The notes below the pieces were generated by a model that saw only the letters and a program-made list of their open reading frames with translations, was not told the origin of the DNA and searched no databases. A program made the translations under genes and the position numbers. Of a stretch of DNA of 64,000 nt, positions 37,620 to 45,771 are shown one piece after another. The stretch comes from Williamsia soli (GTDB taxonomy: Bacteria > Actinomycetota > Actinomycetes > Mycobacteriales > Mycobacteriaceae). The stretch is taken from positions 248,001 to 312,000 of the forward strand of contig NZ_JAFRDR010000006.1 of NCBI RefSeq assembly GCF_017377795.1, in the 5' to 3' direction. Each line of letters opens with the position of its first letter. The stretch's first letter is position 1.

Positions 37620-38065
37620 ATTGTCAACGATCGCGAAGTCAGTGGGAGCTGAATCGAACCCAGCGCAGCCGGACGCCAGGTCGCCGTCCCCGTGGTGTCC
37701 CAGCTGCCGGTCGCCGGTCGATGCGGACGCCGATGCGATCGGACTCGTGGTTCACTCGCCACGTGCTGGTGTAGAGGGCGCGCGGTTTGCTGACTCGGTC
37801 GACCCGGGGCCGGGGGAGAGGCGTGCAAGGTCACAGGGGCGTCGGGGGTGGGCATCTCCCCCGGAGCATGGGTCGCGGACGGCCATGGTCCGGCGAGGCC
37901 TCCGACCGCCAGTTTATCGGCGGCCTGCAGTGTCGGCGGGCCGAGTCTGGACAGTCGGTCGGCCGAGCGCGAACCCAGCACACCGGTGCGACGTCGATGC
38001 CACCGAGGATCGCCAGTTAGATGCGTAGTCCCGCCAGGGGCGGCGGAACTTCGAGTTCGGCGCGT
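37620..38065 (-). pseudogene. pxpC: Remnant of 5-oxoprolinase subunit C (pxpC/KipA family)
   Basis: Read on the minus strand, three frames together give clear PxpC/KipA sequence. These are PPLAGLRI-stop-LAILGGIDVAPV, then LGSRSADRLSRLGPP...AADKLAVG...WPSATHAPG, then ALYTSTWRVNHESDRIGVRI, then LGSIQLP. E. coli YbgK has GMRSYLAVAGGIDVPPVMG and WQLSSQSNRMGYRL in the same order. Breaks are a TAA replacing a likely Tyr codon, a GT insertion in GCACCGGTGTGCTGGG and at least two further frame changes. The N-terminal third is missing and the C-terminus is cut. No intact pxpA or pxpB is nearby. Not functional. Confidence 0.82.
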
Positions 38066-38201
38066 AGTAGCGCACTACCGCCTCGATGGTCGCTTTGTCG
38101 CTAGCGGACCCGACTCGGTCGTGAAGTCGATGCAGCAACGCATCTCCCGCTGGCAGCTCACGCATCGCCGTTCACCTCGTTGCCGCTCACGCTAGCGGTC
38201 G

Positions 38202-38423
38202 TCAGGCTGCGTAGATCAGCAAGGCTACGACCAGGATCGGGAATAACAGCAATACACCGCACGAAACCTGTGCCGGCCGTGGCTTTCGTGCGTTCAACCC
38301 AACCAGCGCCGCGAAGAATGCCAACCAGATAACGGGGGTGACGAAATATCCAACTGTCCCGATCACAAGCCCCAGGACGATTCCAGGCTGCGTCCACGGG
38401 CCGAAATGTGCTCGGTCGCTCAT
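38202..38423 (-). CDS. Small membrane protein, last gene of the WXG cassette
   Basis: A 73-residue protein with two to three hydrophobic segments (about 14-42 and 53-72). Its ATG overlaps the stop of the preceding gene (ATGA), so it is co-translated. No family recognised. By context it could serve as membrane partner or immunity protein for the large WXG-motif protein two genes upstream; this is inference. Confidence 0.6.
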   Translation of the reverse strand: MSDRAHFGPWTQPGIVLGLVIGTVGYFVTPVIWLAFFAALVGLNARKPRPAQVSCGVLLLFPILVVALLIYAA

Positions 38424-38725
38424 CCCCATCCGAACAACGAGTTGGCGGCCGGAATGGCTGCAATCAAAACGACGGCGAAGCAGGCGCCGTGGACGACGGC
38501 GAGCAGCCCGTTCATGCGAAAACGTCGAACCACGAAGAGAATCGCAGCGTCGGCCACACCGGCTACGACGACTACTGAAATGGGGTGATGCAGGCCTTCG
38601 AAGGAGGGATGATGCCGCGAGTACCGTGCCCCGATGCCGATGGCGACCCCTGCCACCACGATGGTCGTGAGGTTGGATATCAGCCATCCGGACATTCGCA
38701 CCCGTCGCCCGACTTTGTGTCTCAT
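38420..38725 (-). CDS. Small membrane protein in the WXG cassette
   Basis: A 101-residue protein with three hydrophobic segments and an N-terminal basic stretch (MRHKVGRRVR). It begins two bases after the stop of the large WXG-motif gene and overlaps the next gene by four bases. An ATG ten codons in is an alternative start. It shows no known domain. Candidate immunity or anchoring protein from context only. Confidence 0.6.
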   Translation of the reverse strand: MRHKVGRRVRMSGWLISNLTTIVVAGVAIGIGARYSRHHPSFEGLHHPISVVVVAGVADAAILFVVRRFRMNGLLAVVHGACFAVVLIAAIPAANSLFGWG

Positions 38726-38727
38726 TG

Positions 38728-40065
38728 TTATTGCACAACAATTGTCTGCGGTGGATCCGACGGCGCCCCCGAGGTCGTTCCGTCCACTCGTAAATGGGGA
38801 ACAACCGCTCGACTTCCCGGACCGGCCTTGTTTTCGAACAGTTCGTCGAATCCCTCCGGTCTTTCTCCGACGATGTGATAGCTTCCGAGTTCCAGAAGCG
38901 GACCATGTTGACTTTTATTGTCGGCGTCATCGGTGAGCAGCGTTGGTACGCCTTCGCGTTCTGAGTATGCCTCCGCAGACGGGTAGTCGCCGATGTTGCC
39001 GTAAAGGGCGGGGCCGTCCGGACCCGGTGTCACGATGACCTTCCCTCGTACGATTCGATCGACTACCTCCGATCCGGGAGGAGCGAAAGCGTTCTCCGCT
39101 CTGTAGTCGACCATCACGGTCCCATCGGGCAGCTGCCAGGTTTTTGCGGATGGAGCCTCGACCCTTACCTGTCCGTCACTTTGGATTGACGGATTCTGTC
39201 GTGTGATCACGATTCCGTTTTCGTAGTCGATGTAAACGGTCGCTCGAGTGTTTTCGGGACCGAAGTTCTTGTCGAACCCTCGGTCGTCACCGAGATCCCC
39301 GTCCGGGATGTTGAATACCATTTCGTTGGGGATGAATAGACCCAACTTGACTGTTCCCTGTCCGGGCACCGGCTGAATTTTCGAGACGACGACCTCTGAT
39401 CTGACTCCTTTGGAGTCGGGTTTGTAAGCCGTTGTGTTCAGCATCGCGGCGGTTCGCCAGTCGGTCTCGGTCACTGGATCCCGGTGAAAGGTCTTTCGGA
39501 AAGCATCGCGATCGGTTTGATCTCGGTTGGATTCGTATACGGCAACCTGGCCTGTGGCACCCAGAATGGCGGCCGCGAGGTCTCCGTCCGCATCGTCAGC
39601 GGCTCTGAGGATGGAATCGATGTCTGCTTGCAATCTCTCGATCTGCTGCGCCTTGTGGGCGGTGTAGCGCTCGATAGCTCGCAGAGTCCACCCGTCCGTT
39701 GTGGGCCTCTTGGACGTGTCCTCTGAAACGACACCGTCGTCGGCGATGAGTAGAGATTCGTGACGGGCAGTCGCCCTTGCGCCATCCAGTCTGAGTTTTA
39801 CGGATTCGACCTCTGACTCGACATTGTTGACCGCTCGCCGGATCTGTACCGATTGGGCCATCAAATCCCCGACGTCGACACGGGTCCTGCCGAGCGAATT
39901 CTCGGCGGCCAATGCAGCTGCCCCACCCCATCCTTCAAGTCGTCCGACATCCTTCAGGGTGTCGTCCAGGCGAACGCATTCGTCCCGGATTCGCGTGCAC
40001 CGATCGAATACCTCTTCAATTGATTCGATTTCCCACGAGTCAATCTGAGACAACGTGATTGTCAC
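38728..40065 (-). CDS. WXG-motif protein with long unknown C-terminal domain (candidate type VII secretion substrate)
   Basis: A 445-residue protein. The first ~170 residues are helical and carry a W46-G-G turn (LEGWGGAAALAA), as in WXG100/LXG-type secretion domains. The remaining ~270 residues are beta-rich and begin near FRKTFHRDPVTETDW (a segment seen in some mycobacterial secreted proteins). I see no enzyme motif. The GTG start overlaps the stop of the smaller WXG gene (GTGA), a secretion-partner arrangement. Sample GC is low for this genome (27 of 60 bases, 45%, at 39181-39240), suggesting acquisition. Could be an effector/toxin or structural substrate. Confidence 0.65.
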   Translation of the reverse strand: MTITLSQIDSWEIESIEEVFDRCTRIRDECVRLDDTLKDVGRLEGWGGAAALAAENSLGRTRVDVGDLMAQSVQIRRAVNNVESEVESVKLRLDGARATARHESLLIADDGVVSEDTSKRPTTDGWTLRAIERYTAHKAQQIERLQADIDSILRAADDADGDLAAAILGATGQVAVYESNRDQTDRDAFRKTFHRDPVTETDWRTAAMLNTTAYKPDSKGVRSEVVVSKIQPVPGQGTVKLGLFIPNEMVFNIPDGDLGDDRGFDKNFGPENTRATVYIDYENGIVITRQNPSIQSDGQVRVEAPSAKTWQLPDGTVMVDYRAENAFAPPGSEVVDRIVRGKVIVTPGPDGPALYGNIGDYPSAEAYSEREGVPTLLTDDADNKSQHGPLLELGSYHIVGERPEGFDELFENKAGPGSRAVVPHLRVDGTTSGAPSDPPQTIVVQ

Positions 40066-40367
40066 GCGGGGCGGCTCGAATGGATCGTGGCTGCTTCGTC
40101 GTCGTCGACTCTTTCAAAAGCCCTTCGCGCGTCCGAAACGGAAGCTCCGAGATAATCAATTCTCTGAGTGATCGATGCCACTGATGCATCCCAGCTCACA
40201 CCGAGGGCTTTCATCGCTCCCCGCGACCGCCCCGGCCAGCAACTGATGGCCTCGGCGATGCCGTCGCTATTCTGACGGATGCCGGTTTGCGCTACCTCGG
40301 CTGCCGTCTGCAGGCTCACTGACGCGCTGTGGAGTGCCCGATTGTCTGCTCGCAGTTCTTGTGCCAC
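40062..40367 (-). CDS. WXG100-like small protein (candidate secretion partner)
   Basis: A 101-residue helical protein with a W44-P-G turn midway (SCWPGRSRG), the WXG hallmark. A weak FERVD near the end recalls the YxxxD/E export motif. The GTG start has a G-run about six bases upstream. It opens the four-gene cassette and overlaps the large WXG gene by four bases. No ESX ATPase or membrane core gene is present in this window, so export would use a system elsewhere. Confidence 0.62.
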   Translation of the reverse strand: MAQELRADNRALHSASVSLQTAAEVAQTGIRQNSDGIAEAISCWPGRSRGAMKALGVSWDASVASITQRIDYLGASVSDARRAFERVDDDEAATIHSSRPA

Positions 40368-40490
40368 CCAATACCCCCCCGGGATTTGCTTGCATGGATG
40401 GCGGAAGACTAACAGAGTGCCGCAGTCGGCCTGATGCAAGGCAAGTGGCGAATGCTACAGCCTCAGATCTTTGCCCGCTAGACTGCACCG

Positions 40491-41423
40491 GTGGCCGGTC
40501 ACAGCATCGAAGCGAATGGATACAGCGCACAGATCGCGAGCACGGGTGCCGGCCTGAGGGCGGTGCGGTGGGGCGATCGGCTGCTCACCGAGACCTGGGA
40601 GATCGAGCCGGGGGTCAAGCCCCCGCTGTCCTGTGGACTGGTCCTCGCGCCGTGGCCCAATCGCACCGGCGACGGTCGCTACACCTACGACGGCCAGAGC
40701 TATGAACTGCCGATCACCGAAGCCGCCCGCAACAATGCCAACCACGGTTTCGTTCGGATGGTCGACTGGAACGTTCTCGACACCACCGGGTCCTCGGTCA
40801 CGCTGGGGATCGCGGTCGGGCAACATCCGGGCTGGCCATTCGATCTGCAGCTGACCGTCACATACTCGCTGGACGCCGGCGGGCTGACGGTCACGCACAC
40901 CGCCACGAACTCCGGGAGACAAAGAGCTCCATACGCCCTGGGGCAGCACACATTCGTGCGACTCGGTGATGTCCCCGCCGACGATTGCGAGCTGCAACTG
41001 GCGGCACGCAAGTATCAGCCCCTCGACCCCGAGCGTCAGCTGCCTGACGGTCCCCCGGTCGACGCGGCGGGCACCGACTTCGATTTCTCCAGACCTCAAC
41101 CGGTCTCGGGGCATTGGCTCGACACTCCGTTCACCGATATGGCGGACGTGGCGGGCTTCATCACGCATCGACTGATCGGTCCGGACGGGGACGCGACGGA
41201 GCTGTGGACCGACCTCAATTTTCCATGGGTGCAGGCTTTTACCGCCGATCCCGCGCATGACCAGCCGTATCCGGGTCGTGGCCGCGCGGTGGCCATCGAG
41301 CCGATGACGGCGCCGCCGAACGCCCTCGCGAGCGGCACCGATCTGATCGAACTGGAACCGGGTCAGATCTGGACGGGGCGGTGGGGTTTGCGCTACCGCG
41401 GCGCAGGGGACAATTTCCGATGA
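40491..41423 (+). CDS. Aldose 1-epimerase family protein
   Basis: A 310-residue galactose mutarotase-like enzyme of beta-sandwich fold. It shows LAPWPNRTGDGRYTYDGQSYELP and ANHGFVRMVDW (catalytic His region). LGQHTFVRLG holds the second His, and AIEPMTAPPNA holds the catalytic Glu. The start is GTG at 40491. It is followed 30 bases later by a PfkB kinase, so the pair may process a free sugar: mutarotation then phosphorylation. Confidence 0.88.
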   Translation: MAGHSIEANGYSAQIASTGAGLRAVRWGDRLLTETWEIEPGVKPPLSCGLVLAPWPNRTGDGRYTYDGQSYELPITEAARNNANHGFVRMVDWNVLDTTGSSVTLGIAVGQHPGWPFDLQLTVTYSLDAGGLTVTHTATNSGRQRAPYALGQHTFVRLGDVPADDCELQLAARKYQPLDPERQLPDGPPVDAAGTDFDFSRPQPVSGHWLDTPFTDMADVAGFITHRLIGPDGDATELWTDLNFPWVQAFTADPAHDQPYPGRGRAVAIEPMTAPPNALASGTDLIELEPGQIWTGRWGLRYRGAGDNFR

Positions 41424-41453
41424 CCGGGAGCGACTGACTGGAATGGGTGCGCG

Positions 41454-42368
41454 GTGAAGGAAATCGTTGTCTGCGGGGAAGGACTGGTCGACCTGGTGCC
41501 CGCGGGCGCAGGCCCGCTCAGCCCGTTGGTCCCCGCGCTCGGTGGTGGGCCGTTCAACGTGGCCATCACCCTGGGGCGTCTCGGCTCTGCGGTGTCCCTG
41601 ATCTCGCGGTTGTCGAACGATCCGTACGGTGACGCGCTCGCCCATGCGCTCCGGGCGGCAGGGGTGAATCTGTCTCTGCTGCAGCGGGGTTCCGAGTCCA
41701 CCACCCTCGCCCTGACGAGTATCGCCGAGGACGGGTCCGCCCAGTACAGCTTCTACCTCGAGAACACCGCCGACCGCCTCGTCGTGGACCCGGGTGAGTT
41801 GCCCCGCACGGTCGGTGCGCTGGCTTTCGGCACCTTGTCGATGGTGCTCGAGCCCGGCGCGAGCGTCTACGAGGCACTGCTGCACCGCAGTCACGCCGAG
41901 GGCCGGTTGACCCTGCTCGACCCCAACATCCGCGCGGGTGTCATCGACGACCCCGACGCGTATCGGACCCGGTTCGCTTCTTGGTTGCCCTCCCTGGACA
42001 TCCTCAAGGTCTCCGACGATGACGCGGAGTGGCTCACCCCGGGCGGCGACGGGCCGGAGCAGTGGGTCGAGGCGGGGGTCGGTGCAGTGCTGATCACTCG
42101 CGGAGCCGAGGGTCTGAGCGTCCTCACCGAGAGGTTCTCGGTCGAGGTTCCTGCGCCCGCCGCCACCGTCGTCGACACCATCGGCGCCGGGGACACGATT
42201 TGTGGTGCGCTGCTCCACTGGCTCGATACGCACCGGCTGCTGGAGCCGCGCTCAGTTCGGCAGATGTCGCAAAGTGACTGGTCGGAGGCCATGGGTTTCG
42301 CGGCCACCGCCGCGGCGGTGACCGTCTCGCGGCCCGGGGCAGACCCTCCATGGGCGGGCGAGCTTTAA
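41454..42368 (+). CDS. PfkB-family sugar kinase
   Basis: A 304-residue ribokinase/fructokinase-type kinase. The N-terminal signature GGGPFNVAITLGRLG and the C-terminal DTIGAGDTICGALLHWL, with the catalytic aspartate in GAGD, are both intact. Substrate is a sugar or nucleoside, most likely fructose-like, not proven. GTG start. Together with the epimerase it forms a two-gene sugar unit. Ends 110 bases before gltA. Confidence 0.9.
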   Translation: MKEIVVCGEGLVDLVPAGAGPLSPLVPALGGGPFNVAITLGRLGSAVSLISRLSNDPYGDALAHALRAAGVNLSLLQRGSESTTLALTSIAEDGSAQYSFYLENTADRLVVDPGELPRTVGALAFGTLSMVLEPGASVYEALLHRSHAEGRLTLLDPNIRAGVIDDPDAYRTRFASWLPSLDILKVSDDDAEWLTPGGDGPEQWVEAGVGAVLITRGAEGLSVLTERFSVEVPAPAATVVDTIGAGDTICGALLHWLDTHRLLEPRSVRQMSQSDWSEAMGFAATAAAVTVSRPGADPPWAGEL

Positions 42369-42478
42369 ACCGACTAGGTTGTTAGGCGGATCGCGCGACC
42401 AGTTCGGGCGACCCCGGAGGTCAAACACCTGCACCGGTTCACGAGACCGGTGCAGCCCGTCGAAAAGGGGAGGACCAA

Positions 42479-43801
<1,323 letters not shown>

Positions 43802-43805
43802 AGCC

Positions 43806-44165
43806 ATGACTAAACCTGAGATCGAGTTCCCGCAAGGCCCCGCCCCGACCGAGCTGGTCGCCACCGACATCACCGTCGGTGAGGGCGCCGAAGCCGTCGC
43901 AGGCGGCATCGTCGACGTGCACTACGTCGGCGTCGAGTTCGAGACCGGTGAGGAGTTCGACTCCTCCTGGAACCGCGGCCAGTCGGCCAACTTCCCGCTC
44001 GACCGGCTCATCCCCGGCTGGCAAGAAGGCATCCCGGGTATGAAGGTCGGCGGACGGCGCCAGCTCATCGTGCCGCCGCTGCTGGCATACGGCCCCGAAG
44101 GCGCCGGACACCGGTTGTCCGGTAAGACCCTGGTCTTCGTGATCGACCTGCTGGGCGTCGGCTAG
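43806..44165 (+). CDS. FKBP-type peptidyl-prolyl isomerase
   Basis: A 119-residue single-domain FKBP isomerase that catalyses proline cis-trans rotation in folding proteins. The pattern VDVHYVGVEFETGEEFDSSWNRG, FPLDRLIPGWQEGIPGMKVGGRRQLIVPPLLAYG covers the active-site aromatic and Asp residues. No signal peptide, so cytosolic. It follows gltA by four bases, as in M. tuberculosis relatives, and is probably co-transcribed with it. Ends at a strong hairpin. Confidence 0.92.
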   Translation: MTKPEIEFPQGPAPTELVATDITVGEGAEAVAGGIVDVHYVGVEFETGEEFDSSWNRGQSANFPLDRLIPGWQEGIPGMKVGGRRQLIVPPLLAYGPEGAGHRLSGKTLVFVIDLLGVG

Positions 44166-44188
44166 ACCCGGATCAACAGCTCTTCCAC

Positions 44189-44219
44189 ATGCCCTGCGCG
44201 GTTCACGCGCAGGGCATTT
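44189..44219 (+). terminator. Hairpin terminator after the FKBP gene
   Basis: ATGCCCTGCGCG and CGCGCAGGGCAT form a perfect 12-bp stem with a 5-base loop, followed by a short T run. It starts 24 bases after the FKBP stop and closes the gltA-FKBP unit. Confidence 0.8.
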
Positions 44220-44241
44220 GGCGTCGGGATAGATTTGCAGG

Positions 44242-45771
44242 GTGATCGCGAACCCCTTCGTCTACGAGATCAACACCTGGCCCTGGCTGCATGACGTCGG
44301 CGAGCGATACGGCCGCGACGTCGGGCTCGGTGCGGTACCCGCCGAGGAGTGGGATGCCGTCGCGGCGACCGGCTGCGACGCCGTCTGGCTGATGGGCGTG
44401 TGGCGGCGGAGTCCGGCCGGCATCGCGATCGCTTTGTCTGACAACGGACTCGTCGACACCTTCGGCGAAGCCCTGCCGGACTACACCCCCGAGGACGTGG
44501 TCGGCTCCCCGTACGCGGTCCGTGAATATGTCGTCGACGACCATCTCGGGGGTCCGGACGGACTCGCGCGGGCCCGCGCCGAACTGGCTCGGCGCGGACT
44601 GTCGCTGATCCTCGATTTCGTACCGAATCACGTGGCTGCCGATCACCCCTGGGTGGCTGCTCATCCGGAGGTCTTCATCCACGGCACGACCGATGAACTG
44701 CAGCAGGATCCGTTGTCCTACCTCGAGGTGGACGGGCAGGTCCTCGCCAACGGCAAAGACCCCTACTTCGCAGCGTGGACGGATGTGGTCCAGCTCAATG
44801 CGTTCTCACCGCTGCTCCGGACGGCGGCCATCGATACGCTGCTGCAGATCGCATCGCAGTGCGACGGTGTCCGCTGCGACATGGCGATGCTCATGATGAG
44901 CGACGTCTTCGCCAGGACGTGGGGCGACCGTGCCGGACCCAGACCACGAAACGAGTACTGGCCAGTGGTCATTCGGGCCGTTCGACGTGAGCACCCGGAG
45001 TTCGTGTTCATCGCGGAGGCCTACTGGGACCTCGAGGCCGCGCTGCAGGATCAGGGATTCGACCATTGCTACGACAAGGGCCTGTACGACAGGCTGGTGG
45101 CGCAGGAGGGCGCTGACCCGGTGCGTGGTCTGCTGGCCGACGACCGCCGGTACCAGAGCGGACTGATCCGATTCCTCGAAAATCACGACGAGCCGCGTGC
45201 GGCAGCGGTGTTCGACGACGACCAGCAGCGTGTCGCAGCGGTGACAGCATTCACGACGCTGGGAGCCCGGCTGATCCACGACGGGCAACTGCAGGGCCGG
45301 ACCACGCGGCTGCCGGTGCAGTTGGGACGCTATCCCCATCAACCGGACGATCGGGAGCTCGGCGACTTCTATCGACGATTGCTCACGGTGCTGCAGGACA
45401 ACACATTCCGAACGGGACGATGGGAACTCTGCGAGACCCGCGGCTGGCCCGACAACCCGACGTCGCAGGACCTCATCGCGTGGACATGGACGGGGTTGAC
45501 CGGAGATCAAGCGAAGCGGGACTCGACCTCTTCGTCACGGTGGCTCGTTGTGGTCAACCTGAGTGCGGAGACAGCCAGCGCAGCGGTGAGTATCGACTGG
45601 GACGACCTGCGTGGCAAGGAGTTCGAACTGGTCGACGACACCAGGGACCTGCGGTTCACCCGAAAGGGCGACGACCTACGCGGGGGCATGTTCGTCGAAC
45701 TCGGCCCATGGCTGTGGCATCTGCTGCGCATCGACCCGATCGACCCGGCATCATCTGAGGAGCGCGCGTGA
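44242..45771 (+). CDS. GH13-family glycoside hydrolase or transferase
   Basis: A 509-residue TIM-barrel alpha-amylase-superfamily protein. Region I LDFVPNH (124-130), nucleophile region GVRCDMAM (Asp213), acid/base EAYW (Glu259) and NHDE (314-317) are all present, so it should be active. The domain begins unusually early, without N-terminal extra domains, and the C-terminal beta domain is short. The substrate is not evident. The stop overlaps the GH63 start by four bases, implying joint action on one alpha-glucan or glucoside. Confidence 0.85.
   Translation: MIANPFVYEINTWPWLHDVGERYGRDVGLGAVPAEEWDAVAATGCDAVWLMGVWRRSPAGIAIALSDNGLVDTFGEALPDYTPEDVVGSPYAVREYVVDDHLGGPDGLARARAELARRGLSLILDFVPNHVAADHPWVAAHPEVFIHGTTDELQQDPLSYLEVDGQVLANGKDPYFAAWTDVVQLNAFSPLLRTAAIDTLLQIASQCDGVRCDMAMLMMSDVFARTWGDRAGPRPRNEYWPVVIRAVRREHPEFVFIAEAYWDLEAALQDQGFDHCYDKGLYDRLVAQEGADPVRGLLADDRRYQSGLIRFLENHDEPRAAAVFDDDQQRVAAVTAFTTLGARLIHDGQLQGRTTRLPVQLGRYPHQPDDRELGDFYRRLLTVLQDNTFRTGRWELCETRGWPDNPTSQDLIAWTWTGLTGDQAKRDSTSSSRWLVVVNLSAETASAAVSIDWDDLRGKEFELVDDTRDLRFTRKGDDLRGGMFVELGPWLWHLLRIDPIDPASSEERA

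Noticed and set aside
36997-38028. A 343-residue plus-strand frame across MpaB and the pxpC remnant
   Set aside because: Antisense to MpaB and without domains; no start region.
37914-38165. An 83-residue minus-strand frame starting MRELPAGDALLHRL with a fair ribosome site
   Set aside because: Its second half overlaps the pxpC remnant in another phase and reads as shadow; only about 30 residues are unexplained.
40455-42233. A 592-residue minus-strand frame antisense to the epimerase and PfkB genes
   Set aside because: Both opposite genes have intact motifs; the frame is rich in Arg, Gln and His with no domain.
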